Assembly: GCA_029851415.1 (NCBI GenBank)
Contig: CM056742.1
Coordinates: 97,446,976-97,510,975 of the forward strand
Reading direction: 5' to 3'
Origin: Eretmocerus hayati
Lineage: Eukaryota > Arthropoda > Insecta > Hymenoptera > Aphelinidae
DNA length: 64,000 bases
Under the pieces are notes generated by a model. The model had not been told where the DNA came from. It did no database searches and was given only the letters and a program-made list of their open reading frames with translations. Shown here piece after piece: positions 12,119 to 24,859 of the stretch. Both the position numbers and the translations under genes were made by a program. Positions within the stretch are counted from its first letter, which is position 1. Each line of letters opens with the position of its first letter.

Positions 12119-12335
12119 ACTTTCAGTTTTGATGAATAACTACGGTGCATATGAATTAATCATCTTCAGAATGTTCTGGAACTCTGAGGACCAGGTATAA
12201 ATGGAGCCCTGATCGGGTACTCTAGGGTTCTGCCTTTCAGTCGAAAATCAGATCATGAAGCGAGTAAATCAAAGTCCTCGGGGTTCCATATTTAATCTCA
12301 CGATTGTCATGGAATCTTGATGAGAATCGATTATC
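12119..12335 (+). repeat. Promoter-like repeat, copy 2
   Basis: Direct copy of 2175-2397, including GGTATAAATGGAGCCCTGATC, the initiator-like TTTCAGTCG and the downstream GCGAGTAAATC. It ends abruptly where satellite array A begins, with an AATCGATTAT junction shared with copy 1. Confidence 0.65.
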
Positions 12336-15300
12336 TTACAATCAGTATTGAAACTCCTAGATTTCATATATTTGGATCGAATTCAATACTGCTGAGCAGG
12401 TTTGGTAAGGTCTGAGGATGAGTTCTGCCCTCGGTCTGAATCATGCTAGGCAGCATTGCGATTCCAATGATGACCCAATCACTCATTGCGTGATGACCAA
12501 TCAAAAAGAATACGACAGAATCGAATTGGAATCCTGGATGCATGGTTTTCCTATCCCTCTCAATACTCACAATCAGTATTGAACTCATCTAGAATTCATA
12601 TATTTCAATCGAATTTGAAACTGTGGAGCATGATTGAAACGGCTTGAGAATGAGTTTTGCTATTGGTCTGAATCATCAGGCAGCACTGAATTGACTGCGT
12701 CAATCGATTTCAATGATGACCCAATTACTCATTGCGTGATGACGAATCGAGATGAATACTATGGGATTGAATTGGAATCCTGAGTGCATGGTTATTCTAT
12801 TCCTCTCAATACTCAAAATCAGTATTGAACTCCTCTTGATTTCATATATTCGAATAGAATTCAACACTGCTGAGCAAGATCGATACGGCCTGGGGATGAG
12901 TTCCGCTATAGGTCTGAATCCTGCCAGGTAGCATTGAATTAACTGCGGTTATCGATTCCGAAGATGACCCAATCATTCGTTGCGTGACCGACCAATCGAG
13001 ATGAATACTACGGGATCGAATTGAAATCCTGGTCGCATGGTGATCCTGTCCTCTTCTACTAACTATAAATATTGAACTCCTCTAGATTTTATATATTTGA
13101 ATCGAACTTCTGACTAGAGAGGAGGTTCAGTACGTCCAGGGAATGAGTTTTGCTATCGGTCCGAATCCTGCCAGGCAGCATTGACTTGACAGCATTGACA
13201 GGCAGCAATCCACTTCGTCGATCGATTTCAATGATGACCCAATCACTCATCGCGTGATTGACCCATCGAGATGAATACTACAGGATCAAATTGGAATCCT
13301 GCGATGCATGGCCATTCTATCTCCCTCGATACTCACAATCAGTATTGAGCTCGACTAGATTTCATAAATTTGAATCGAATCCAATACTGCTCAGCAGGAT
13401 TCAAACGGCCTGAAGATGAGTTCTGCTAGAGATCTGAATCATGCCGGGCAGCATTGGATTGACTGCGTAAATGGATTCCAATGATAACCCAATCACTCAT
13501 TGCGTGATTGACCAATCGAGATTAATACTATGAAATGGAATTGAGATTGTGGGAGCTTGGTTATCCTATCCTCCTCAATACTTACAATCAGTATTGAAAT
13601 CTCCTAGATTCCATAAATCCGGATCGAACTCAATACTGCTGAGCAGGTTTGGTGAGAAGTGAAGATGAGTTTTGCCATCATCTGAATCATGTCAGGCAGC
13701 ATTGGATTGGCTGCTTCAATCGAATTCAATGACGACCCAATCACTCATTGCGTGATAACCAATCGGAAAGAATACGACAGAATCGAATTGGAATCCTGGA
13801 TGCATGGTTATCCTATCCCTCTTGATATCCACAATCAGTATCGAACTCATCTAGAATTTATATATTTGGATGGAGTTCGATACTGTAGAGCAGGATTGAA
13901 ACGGCCTGAGAATGAATTTCGCTAGAGGTCTGAATCATACCAGGCAGCATTGGATTGACTGTGTCAATGGATTCCAATGATAACCCAATCACTCATTGCG
14001 TGATTGACCAATCGAGATTAATCCTATAAAATGAAATCAAAACCGTGGGAGCATGGTTATCCTATCCTCCTCAATACTTACGATCAGTATCGAAATATCC
14101 TAGAATTCATATATTTGGATCAAATTCAATACTGCTGAGCAGGTTTGGTAAAGTCTGAGGATGAGTTCTGCCCTCGGTCTGAATCATGCTAGGCAGCATT
14201 GCGATTCCAATGATGACCCAATCACTCATTGCGTGATGACCAATCGAGAAGAATACGATAGAATCGAATTCGAATCCTGGATGCATGGTTTCCCTATCCC
14301 TCTCAATACTCACAATCAGTATTGAACTCCTCTTGATTTCATATATCCGAATCGAATTCAACACTGCTGAGCAAGATCGATACGGCATGGGGATGAGTTC
14401 CGCTATAGGTCTGAATCCTGCCAGGTAGCATTGAATTGACTGCGGTTATCGATTCCGAAGATGACCCAATCATTCGTTGCGTGACTGACCAATCGAGATG
14501 AATACTACGGGATCGAATTGAAATCCTGGTCGCATGGTGATCCTGTCCTCTTCTACCCACTATAAATATTGGACTCCTCTAGATTTTATATACTTGAATC
14601 GAACTTCTGACTAGAGAGGAGGTTCAGTACGTCCAGGGAATGAGTTTTGCTATCGGTCCGAATCCTGCCAGGCAGCATTGACTTGACAGCATTGACAGGC
14701 AGCAATCCACTTCGTCGATCGATTTCAATGATGACCCAATCACTCATCGCGTGATTGACCCATCGAGATGAATACTACAGGATCAAATTGGAATCCTGCG
14801 ATGCATGGCCATTCTATCTCCCTCGATACTCACAATCAGTATTGAGCTCGACTAGATTTCATAAATTTGAATCGAATCCAATACTGCTCAGCAGGATTCA
14901 AACGGCCTGAAGATGAGTTCTGCTAGAGATCTGAATCATGCCGGGCAGCATTGGATTGACTGCGTAAATGGATTCCAATGATAACCCAATCACTCATTGC
15001 GTGATTGACCAATCGAGATTAATACTATGAAATGGAATTGAGATTGTGGGAGCTTGGTTATCCTATCCTCCTCAATACTTACAATCAGTATTGAAATCTC
15101 CTAGATTCCATAAATCCGGATCGAACTCAATACTGCTGAGCAGGTTTGGTGAGAAGTGAAGATGAGTTTTGCCATCATCTGAATCATGTCAGGCAGCATT
15201 GGATTGGCTGCTTCAATCGAATTCAATGACGACCCAATCACTCATTGCGTGATAACCAATCGGAAAGAATACGACAGAATCGAATTGGAATCCTGGATGC

Positions 15301-17035
15301 ATGGTTATCCTATCCCTCTTGATATCCACAATCAGTATCGAACTCATCTAGAATTTATATATTTGGATGGAGTTCGATACTGTAGAGCAGGATTGAAACG
15401 GCCTGAGAATGAATTTCGCTAGAGGTCTGAATCATACCAGGCAGCATTGGATTGACTGTGTCAATGGATTCCAATGATAACCCAATCACTCATTGCGTGA
15501 TTGACCAATCGAGATTAATCCTATAAAATGAAATTAAAACCGTGGGAGCATGGTTATCCTATCCTCCTCAATACTTACGATCAGTATTGAAATCTCCTAG
15601 ATTTCATATATTTGGATTAAATTCAATACTGCTGAGCAGGTTTGGTAAAGTCTGAGGATGAGTTCTGCCCTCGGTCAGAATCATGCTAGGCAGCATTGCG
15701 ATTCCAATGATGACCCAATCACTCATTGCGTGATGACCAATCGAGAAGAATACGAAAGAATCGAATTCGAATCCTGGATGCATGGTTTTCCTATCCCTCT
15801 CAATACTCACAATCAGTATTGAACTCCTCTAGAATTCATATATTCCAATGGAATTTGAAACTGTGAAGCAGGATTGAAACGACTTGAGAATGAGTTTTGC
15901 GAATGGTCTGAATTATCAGGCAGCATTGAATTGACTCCGTCAATCGATTTCAATGATGACCCAATCACTCATTGCGTGATGACGAATCGAGATGAATACA
16001 ATGGGGTTGAATTGGAATCCTGGGTGCATGGTTATTCTATTCCTCTCAATACTCAAAACCAGTATGGAACTCCTCTTGATTTTATATATTCGAATCAAAT
16101 TTAACACTGCCGAGCAAGATCGATACGGCTTGGGGATGAGTTCCGCTATGGGTCTGAATCCTGCCAGGTAGCATTGAATTAAGTGCGTTAATCGATTCCA
16201 ATGATGACCCAATCATTCATTGCGTGATTGACCAATCGGGATTAACACTATGAAATGCAATTGAGATTGCGGGAGCTTGGTTATCCTATCCTCCTCAATA
16301 CTTACAATCAGTATCGAAATCTCCTACATTCCATATATCCGGATCGGACTCAATACTGCTGAGCAGGTTTGGTGAGAAGTGAAGATGAGTTTTGCCATCA
16401 TCTGAATCATGCCAGGCAGCATTAGATTGACTACGTCAATTGATTTCAATGATGACCCAATCACTTATTGCGTGATAAACAAACGAGATGAATACTATGG
16501 GATCGAATTGGAATCCTGTGTGAATGGTCATTCTATTCCTCTCAATACTCAAAATCAGTACTAAACTCCTCTTGATTTCATATATTCGAATCGATACCAA
16601 TACTGCCGAGCAAGATCGGTACGGCCTGGGGATGAGTTCCGCTGTAAGTCTGGGTCCTGCCAGGTAGCATTGGATCGACTGCGTCGATCGATTACCATGA
16701 TGACCCAATCTCCCGTTGCGTGATTGACTAAGCAACATGAATACTACTGAACCGAATTGTAGTCGTGGGTGCGGGATCATCCGATCCCTCTCAATACTCA
16801 CAATCAGCAATGAACTCCTCTAGATTCCATTTATTCAAATCGGATTCAATACTGCTGAGCAGGATTAAAACCGCCTGAAGATGAGTTTTGGGATCGGTCG
16901 GAATTATGCCTGGCAGCATTGGATTGACTGCGTCAATCAATTCCAATCATGACCCAATCACGCATTGCCTGATAACCAATCGAGATGGATACTACTGAAT
17001 CTAATTGGAATCCTGGATGCATGGTCATTCTATCA
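12336..17035. repeat. Satellite array A: ~245-bp monomers in higher-order units
   Basis: A monomer of about 235-270 bp repeats some 19 times. The landmark ATGACCCAATCACTCATTGC recurs near 12471, 12718, 12963, 13235, 13482, 13731, 13977, 14211, 14460, 14731, 14979, 15228, 15474, 15708 and 15952. Monomers 1 and 3-7 of the first unit recur 1497 bp further on with near identity, giving a higher-order unit. Monomer 2 is missing from the second unit and returns at 15952; the monomer near 16205 looks like a join of types 3 and 5. Open frames such as 13689-13925 and 15186-15422 are identical only because the unit repeats. They are not considered genes. Confidence 0.92.
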
Positions 17036-19725
17036 ATGGTGCAATTTAGTTTTGAGATCGATTGAAGTGGATTGAGATTTCGAAGTTTGCAATACTGGGG
17101 AGGAATACCTCAAATCGATTGAGGCAGTGAGGACTGATACTCAGCATTCAATTCGAATCAGGTAAATATCATATGAGGTCTGCAATGCTAAAAATCAGTA
17201 TTGACAGGGATAGAAGCGGATTGAGATCTCGATGTTCGCAATACTGAAGAAGCGTACTGGAATCGATTGAGGCAGATAGGATTCGAAGTCCTCAATACTG
17301 ATATTCAGCATTCCATTCGATTCAGGTGAATATGATATGAGGTTTGAAGGGCTGAAAAGCAGTATATAGACTGATTGAAGCGGATTCAGATCTCGATGTT
17401 TCCAATACTGGGGAGTAGTACTCAAATCAATTCGGGCAGATAGGAATCCAGGTCCTCAATACTGATATCCAGCGTTCAATTGGATTCGGGTAAATAGGAT
17501 ATAAGGATTCCGATGCTCAAAATCGGTATTGAGATCGATTGGAGCAGACTGAGATCTCGATGTTCCCAATACTGAAGAGCAGTACTGGAATCGATTGGGG
17601 CAGATAGGATTCCAAGTTCTCCAATACTGATATTCAGCATTGAATTTGATTCAGGTGAGTAGGATATGAGGTCTGCAATGGTGAAATTCAGTATTGGGAT
17701 CGATTGAATTGGATTGAGATCTCGATGTCCGCAATACTGGGGAATAGTACTGAAATCGAATCGGGCAGATAGGAGTTCAGGTCCTCAATAATGATATCCA
17801 ACATTCAATTCGATTCCAGTAAATATCTTATAAGGTCTGCAATGCTGAAAATCGGTATTGAAATCCATTGAAGCTGATTAAGATCCCGGTGTTTCCAATA
17901 CTGCAAAATAGCACTGGAATCGATTGGGGCAGATGGGATTGCAAGTCCTCAATACTGAGGTTCAGCATTCGATTCGCTTCAGGTAAATAGGATTAAGGTT
18001 CCCGATGCTGAAAATCAGTATTGAGATCGATTGAAGCAAACTGAGATCCCGGTGTTCCCAATACTGAGGGACAGTACTGAAATCGATTCGGGTACATAGG
18101 ATTCCAAGTCCCCAAAATTGATATCCAGCATTCAATCCGATCCAGGTGAATATGATATGAGGTCTGCAATGCTGAAAACTAGTATTGAGATCGATTGAAG
18201 CTGATTGAGATCTTGATGTTTCAAATACTGGGAAACAGTCCTGGAATCGATTGGGGCAGATAGGATTGCAAGTCCTCAATACTAATATTCATCATTCAAT
18301 CCGATTCAGGTCAATATGATATGAGGTCTGCAATGCTGGAAATGAGTATTGAGATCGATTGAAGCGGATTGAGATCTCGATGTTCGCAATATTGAGGAAC
18401 AGTACCGAGATCGATTGGGGCGGATAGGATTCCGAGTCCTCAATAGTGATATTCAGCATTCAATTCGATTCAGGTAAATATCATGTAAGGTCTGCGATGC
18501 TGAAAATCAGTATTGATATCGATTGAAGCGGATTCAGATCTCGATGTTCGCAATATTGAGGAACAGTACTGATATCGATTCAGGTTATTAGGAAATAATG
18601 GCTCCAATACTCACAGTCAGTAGTGAGATCGATCAAAGTGGGTTGAGATCTCGATGTTCCCAATACTGGAAAACAGTACTGGAATCGATTGGGGCAGATA
18701 GGATTTCAAGTCCTGAATACTGATATTCAGTATTCCAATCGATTTCGGACGATGAATAAACTCGTCAGTGCTCATAGTCAGTATTGGGATCTACCGACGA
18801 CGTAGTCTGACATATTGAAATCCCCATTCCTGAACGTTAGTATTGGAATCGATTGAGGCCGATAGAATTCGAGTGGCCGACGCTAGGCGGCGTTTCGATG
18901 ACCATCTCATTTCGCATCCAAATATCATGGGATTGCTTTCTCGCAAGCGATGAACCATCTCTCCTGTTCCTATATAAGACTGATGAGTGGCAGAACCTCC
19001 GAATAGAGTTTAGTTATGTAATGCAATGATATGTAAATGCGATCATGATTAAAATCAGTATTCGATTGTATTGAAATCTCAGCTGTAATGTGAGTGATAT
19101 ATATGTTGAACGTTGATTTGTAATAATGACTGAAAGTTAGTATTGAGGTCGATTGAGGCGGATTGAGTTCTCGATGTTCCCAATACTGAAAAACAGTACT
19201 GGAATCAATTGGGACAAATAGGATTCCAATTCTCCAATACTGATTTCCAGCATTCAGTTCGATTCAAGTAGGTAGGATATAAGGTTTTTAATGCTTACTT
19301 TCAGTATTGAGATCGATTGAAGTGGATTGAGATGTCCCCAATACTGAATAATAGTTCTGGAATCGATTGGGGCAGATAGGATTGCAAGTCCTCAATACTG
19401 ATATTCAGCATTCAAATCGATTCAGATAAATAGGATATAAGAACTCCAATGCTTCTATTTAGTATTGAGGTCGACCGAGTCGGATTGAGATCTCGATGTT
19501 TCCAATACTGGAGAACAGTATTGGAATCGATTGAGGCAGATAGGATTTCGAAATTCCAATTCTGATATCCAGCATTCAAATCAATTCAGATGAATAGGGA
19601 ATGAGTACTCCAATGCTTCTAGTCAGTATTCAGATCGATTGAGGCGGATTGAGATTTCGATGTTTCCATTACTGTGAAACAGTTTCATTGGAATCAATTG
19701 AAGTAGGTAGAACCCTATTATAGCA
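17036..19725. repeat. Satellite array B: ~165-bp monomers
   Basis: GATTGAGATCTCGATGTT or a near copy recurs at about 17222, 17391, 17555, 17720, 17885, 18047, 18211, 18375 and 18539, spacing about 162-169 bp. Each monomer carries CAGTATTGAGATCGATTGA and CAATACTG words that can pair with each other. The array is less homogeneous than array A, is broken near 18760-19140 by non-repeat sequence, and resumes to about 19725. It shares the CAGTATTG word with array A, so the two may have a common origin. Confidence 0.88.
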
Positions 19726-19962
19726 TGTCAATGCTTTTTTATGGCATTGACATAGATTGGGATCGCGATATTCTATCAAGGGAATCTGCATTCACACAGA
19801 TAGAACATCGGCTCCCGAATACTGGTGGTAAGTATTGAGATTGATTGGCAATCTCACTCCCAATGCGAAAAGTCTGCATTGGTGAAGATTGGTCTATACT
19901 GTTCGAATCATGATCAACATCATTGATCATGATTGAAATCCAATCTTCCTCAATCCTGAAAG

Positions 19963-20220
19963 TCATGTTTGAAATTCATCATAAGATTCTAGATTCAGAA
20001 CGATTGGGTGTATTTCAATCGAATCCAATCGAACTTTTACAGCAGGGTGGGAGGCTAGAAACGATAAGCTACTTTCACGTGTCGACGTTGGTTCTGCGAT
20101 TGTGAATTGTTGGAAATATGCGCCATCTGGTATTTGCTGTAGCGCCCGAAATAATTTGAGACCGCTTTCGCCGCCACTCCTGCAGAGTAAACATACTCGC
20201 GCACCATCATTATCTTCCAT
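19963..20220 (-). CDS. Possible isolated first exon, CXXC-containing N-terminus
   Basis: On the minus strand an open frame starts MEDNDGARVCLLCRSGG. An acidic start followed by CLLC is reminiscent of ZAD-type N-termini of insect zinc-finger proteins, but only the first cysteine pair can be seen. A possible splice donor (CACGTGAAAGT) follows about 55 codons in, near 20058, after which the frame looks noncoding. No second exon could be identified. This is the only candidate host coding sequence in the window and it may be spurious. Confidence 0.25.
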   Translation of the reverse strand: MEDNDGARVCLLCRSGGESGLKLFRALQQIPDGAYFQQFTIAEPTSTRESSLSFLASHPAVKVRLDSIEIHPIVLNLESYDEFQT

Positions 20221-22171
20221 CTGCTATAACGTCACTCCATCTGTGTTTCTCTACCCACAGAATCACACTTCTGCGATCATTACACATTATAACACATCTG
20301 AGAGTTTATGTTAATAGGCTTGTACATACACAAGTGAACTGCATCTTGTGTGATTTCCGTCTAATCGTTCGTAATATCTGAGATGTACTTAGCAAGCAAA
20401 CGACGAGCGAGTCACTGTGTTTCGAGTTGAATACAACCTCGAGACACGGCACTTTTCACTATACTCACGTTCTGCTATTTTTTTTGTCTAGGGATCCCGG
20501 CTTCCCAGCCTCTTCTAGCGTTCCGAGTCCAGAACCTGTCAGGGTAGGTTCATTGAAGTAGAATCGAGGATTGCTTGAAGCACAGGATCGGAATTTATTC
20601 AACAGCTCTGGATTACAGAAACCAAGGTGGCCCACTTGACCACTCGCTAGCAAGTTATGTCTGTCCTCCTCTAATTCGCTTTGGTAGGTCACCGGCAGGG
20701 TGTGCACGCGCCCGCGCTCGTTTGAAATACGAATAATCAAGGAATGAATCTGGGCCAAATATCCTCATTAATGAGGAGATCTCCTCAAATATGATCATTC
20801 GTAAATATTATTTTCCAATTTCGAATTGTTACACGAGCCCTTGTTTCTCAGCTTCTGTGATCCAGACGCGAGACGGGATCGACTCGGATCGGGGTCGGAG
20901 CAGAACACAATGCGCGGGTCCGTCAACAAAGGCACAACAAATAACCTCTCTCGTTGCACGGCTACTGAGCAATATTGCAATTTTGTGTAATGTGCCCAGC
21001 AATTTTGACTGGTTTCGAGTTGCCATTGATTTTGTGATGTTTTGTAGACTCAGATTCTCCAGATGCAGTTGATGACTTGGATTTGTGCCCAGGACATACT
21101 ATTCCACTCAGAATGAAGGACAACAAAACTGGCACTGAATAGAGATCTAACCATGAAGATGAGAGTTCATCTTCAATTCCCATCAGCGAATCTGGATTAA
21201 CTTCATTGAGTGCACAGTATTCTCATGTAGCTATTACTCATGGTGATGGAACTCGTGAAAGCTTGATTTCTTAGTGAGGTCGTTGTTTCACTGTAGTTGT
21301 GATTGAGCATCTTTGACCACGAGTGTCAGTGTCGGATTCTTCCATTAATGGAATGCTGCCAAAAATTGGATGAAATCCTCCAAGATTTCTGCTGATTAGA
21401 GTTATGGAGTCCATTAACACCAGATACACAGTGGATTGCTATTTCATCAATGTATAATGTTGAGCGTGGATTCCTATGCGATTAATAGTTCTTCAACTGT
21501 GCCTTCCAATGATTGACTAGTTAGTGTGAGAACTTATTTCCAACTCTTGTAATATCCAGCGCAACTGTGTAGATGAAGGATTCCATGAGACACTGGATAT
21601 CAATTCCCTCTGGCTTGTTCTCTTGCAGCAGTTTCAGAAAAACATGTCACACCATTCAATTCCCTATTGAAAAAAATCATGTAATGCGCACGACATAAAA
21701 TCGTGTTAACACGTTTTCTAAAAAAGAGTAATAAACTTGTCAATTCGTGACATGAATCGGGAGGAGTAACATGACATCATGAAACCTTGCCATGAACATT
21801 TGTCATGAAGTTTTGTCATGAACCCTCGTCACGATTTCCCGGATTTTCCGCGGCCTGGGTGATGTCATGGGCAGTTGCCATGGGACTTCGTCATGAACTT
21901 TTGTCATAAATTTACACATTTTTTACATGCTTTAAGCCATGTCATGGGACCTCATCACGAACCTTTGTCACGAATTAACCAGTTTTTTACATATTTTGAG
22001 GCATGTCATGTGACCTTGTCATGATCCTCTGTCGTGAATTCACAAATTTCTCAAAACTTGTGTCTAGATCGCAATTAAAAAAGCCAGTTGTATGGGAAAA
22101 AAGTTTATTAATAAGGGTCGATCGAAGAAGAAGAAATCATTCCTGACAACTATATTTATTTTAGGAAATTT

Positions 22172-22252
22172 CAGCCGAGACCGGGGCGCGAACCTACGTA
22201 CCGCCAAGCGCCTCAGATTCAAAGTCCGACACCTTACCTTGGGGCCAGCAAG
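22172..22252 (-). other. tRNA-Ser-like sequence, left arm copy
   Basis: This is the inverted and slightly more diverged partner of the sequence at 22508-22590. It lacks a clean anticodon stem, so transcription into a working tRNA is doubtful. Confidence 0.5.
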
Positions 22253-22507
22253 GAAGATTGGGAGAGGAGTAGTTGAAGGCATACTTAGAGTGCGGGTCGC
22301 TATAGGTATACTTAGAGAGTGGCGGGTCCCTATAATAAGTATATTATAGATAGTAAGCGCCGTTTGGAGTGGCAATCATCATCGCTATCATATATGTTGT
22401 ATGTATGAGTGTATGTATGAGCAACGAAGCGCTCACTGTATATTATATAGGGTTATAGCGACCCGCACTACAAGTATGCCTTTAACTACTCCTCTCTCAA
22501 TCTTCCT

Positions 22508-22590
22508 CGCTGGCCCCGAGGTAAGGTGTCGGACTTCGAATCTGAGGGGCTTGGCGGTGCGTAGGTTCGCGCCCCGGTCTCGGCCGAAAT
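22508..22590 (+). other. tRNA-Ser-like sequence, right arm copy
   Basis: GGTAAGGTGTCGGACTTCG continues into a 5-bp stem with a 7-base loop (TCGGA/TCTGA around CTTCGAA), a long variable region, and GTAGGTTCGCGCCCC as a T arm. The layout resembles a class II (Ser/Leu) tRNA. In strict register the anticodon reads TCG, not a serine anticodon, and the B box is altered (TTCGCGC). It is better called tRNA-derived than a tRNA gene. Confidence 0.5.
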
Positions 22591-23270
22591 TTCCTAAAAC
22601 AAATATAATTGTCAAAAATGATTTTTTTTTGGTCGACCCTTATTGATAAACTTTCTTTCCATACAACTGGCTTTCTTTAGTTGCGATCTAGACACAAATT
22701 TTGAGAAATTTGTGAATTCATGACAAAGGATCATGACAGGGTCACGTGACATGCCTCAGAGTATGTGAAAAACTGGTTAATTCATGACAAAAGTTCGTGA
22801 CAAGGTCCCATGACATGGCTCAAAGCATGTAAAAAATGTGTAAATTTATGACAAAAGTTCATGACGAAGTCCCATGACAACTGCCCATGACATCACCCAG
22901 GCCGCGGAAAATCCGGAAAATCGTGACGAGGATTCATGACAAAACTTCATGACAAATGTTCATGACAAGGTTTCATGATGTCATGTTACTCCTTCCGACT
23001 CATGTCACGAATTGACAAATTTATTACTCATGATCTTTAGAAAACGTGACATCACGACTTTTTGTCATGCACATTACATGATTTTTTTTCAATAGGGTTA
23101 CTCAAAACTACCTGCATAAACATCCTCGTACTTTGAGATGCAACTCCTCTGACTAAATGCAACTGGAAGCAATGATAGGGTTTTGTGATATTGGAGAGAA
23201 GCATTGGGTAGACAGTTTCAAAGTGTAACACAGGGACCACGAGAATATCGTTTGGATTCATGATAGTCTA

Positions 23271-24640
23271 CTTTATTGAGCAATCGACGGGGCAATCTTC
23301 CTTGAATTCTAAATCTCGAATTGAAGTGTGAAACAGAAAGATGAATCGGCATTTTCTTCAAGATTTCACTTTCAAAACTTGCAGGAATTTTCCTTTGTGG
23401 TAAAAAGAAATAAAGTCAAGTTGAATGGCTCTGTTAAGCTGTCTGCTCATATGAGTCACACGAGTAGAATTACTCCAGATAGAATATCCTTATTGCTAGA
23501 GTCAAGACTAAAATTTGAAGGATCCAGAGAGAAACTTGTAGCAGTGCCATCTTGCGGATTCGGCAAACTTTCATTCCATACATGAGTGTTTTGCATTTTC
23601 GTTATTTATCTAGCAAGCGAAATCAATTTGATTGAACTTCCTTGTTCTGAGAATTTCAACTTCTGGTTATACGTGCCTGCATCTTCCTTAGATATGGGAG
23701 CTAAAATAGTCTGACATGGTGACCATGCGGTTTTGTTCTTTTTTGAACAATAGTTGGCCTTTTGAAATGAAACAACCCCTGAGAAGCTTCTTGCCATTTG
23801 TTACAAAAATTCTGAATACAGAATCATGAGGGTGCAATGGTTTCATAGAGAATCCCAGCAAAAATTCAATTTATCAGAGTAATGTTCTTGAAAAGTGATT
23901 CATCCTTCGCTGGAACAGCTGTCACCGTGAATTTCATCCATCGCGTTCAGTTCTCAGCTTAGTGGGCAGGTTCGGTAACTTTTGAATGTTGCAAAGATGA
24001 ATAATTTTTTCGAATAATCCTAGCCAGTATTGTTACATAGCCTCTGGCTCATGTAATATTACGATTGATCTGTGGAGTATGAAAGAGTGAATAAAAATAA
24101 TCGTCTCTGTGCAAATGTACCAGTGAGTATGTACAAGGGACGCATGAATATTTTGTTTAAATGATGACGATTGACGTCATTGCTTAAACCTTCAAACCGT
24201 AAATCGAAAGAGACAAGAGAGTTGCCATACATATTGCAACGCTATTTCCTCCGTTTTGTCATATTGGAATATGAACAATTAAGCACCATTGGATGATCCA
24301 GGATTCCTCCCGCGTTTTTTAGAAACCAAATATCGTTCGTGCAACTTTTGACTACTTTCTCCTCGGCCACGGTGAAATTGATGCCAAAAGGTCGGCCCGA
24401 CCAATTTCAATGTGCTTTAGCTCATTTTTTTCATTTTTGTTCCAAATTCAAAATTGCTTTCGCGGGCTTGTAAAATTTGATTTCTAACCGATCTTACGAG
24501 CATATTAATGAAAGGAGGATTTACAGAAGAGACTGCAGTGTGTGCGTAATTCGCATCCATAGCATTTTTCTGGAACGGTTCTTCACCTCATGAGGATTCA
24601 TCTCTGTATTTTGAAATACGCTGCTGAATGATATTAGCAG
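23271..24640. other. Gene-free stretch
   Basis: Only short unrecognised open frames were seen, for example 23328-23585 plus. No repeat partner was noticed elsewhere in the window. Confidence 0.4.
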
Positions 24641-24649
24641 AATGCTTTC

Positions 24650-24757
24650 TCACGTCGAAATAAAAATCAGAACATCGATCCCTCCTTCTTTGGCAACAGC
24701 GTGTAGGAGATCGTCTGCGCCCCCGCTCTTCCTGAGGTTGGCTTGGATGAAGCTAGC
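24650..24757 (-). pseudogene. Start of R1-like ORF2 (endonuclease N-terminus)
   Basis: The reading MASFIQANLRKSGGADDLL, with a following VAKEGGIDVLIFIS, matches the typical opening of R1-clade ORF2 proteins, where an N-rich 'QANLxKS' begins the AP-endonuclease domain. The frame stops after 36 codons at the fragment edge, before any catalytic residue. Confidence 0.65.
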
Positions 24758-24859
24758 CATTTCTTCCCTTCCTGCGTCTATATGTGGTTCTTGCCCTCTG
24801 GTACGCAGTGCAGTTGCTGGCCCCAGATCTGTGGTCAGATTTGGACCCGATCGCCGCAC

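Larger units (their letters stand above)
21662..23097. mobile_element. Foldback element with long inverted repeats and internal tRNA-Ser-like sequences
   Basis: The ends are CCCTATTGAAAAAAATCATG and its inverse. The two arms, roughly 630-700 bp each, pair along most of their length around a centre near 22380. The outer 400 bp of each arm consist of TCATGACAAA-like words repeated every ~25-35 bp, as in foldback-type transposons whose ends are built of short repeats. The unoccupied sequence at about 35490 shows the element was gained; a 2-bp TT overlap is the only apparent target duplication. No transposase is present. Confidence 0.85.
20465..23270 (-). repeat. Dispersed repeat, copy 1 (holds the foldback element)
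   Basis: Read on the minus strand, 23270-23098 and then 21661-20640 match 35326-36356 and then 48072-48250 on the plus strand. This copy is uninterrupted where the other copy carries the Polinton (junction near 20775). It is interrupted by the foldback element 21662-23097 where the other copy is continuous (near 35490). Open frames in both copies are short and broken (20465-20758 minus; 23052-23261 minus) and no family was recognised. Below 20640 the two copies no longer align clearly. Confidence 0.85.

Noticed and set aside
13689..15422. Two identical 78-residue ORFs 1497 bp apart as a duplicated gene
   Set aside because: They lie wholly in satellite array A and are identical because the higher-order unit repeats; other monomers do not keep the frame.
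22508..22590. Functional tRNA-Ser gene
   Set aside because: The anticodon register reads TCG, the B box is altered and the sequence is part of a foldback arm; the T arm is imperfect.
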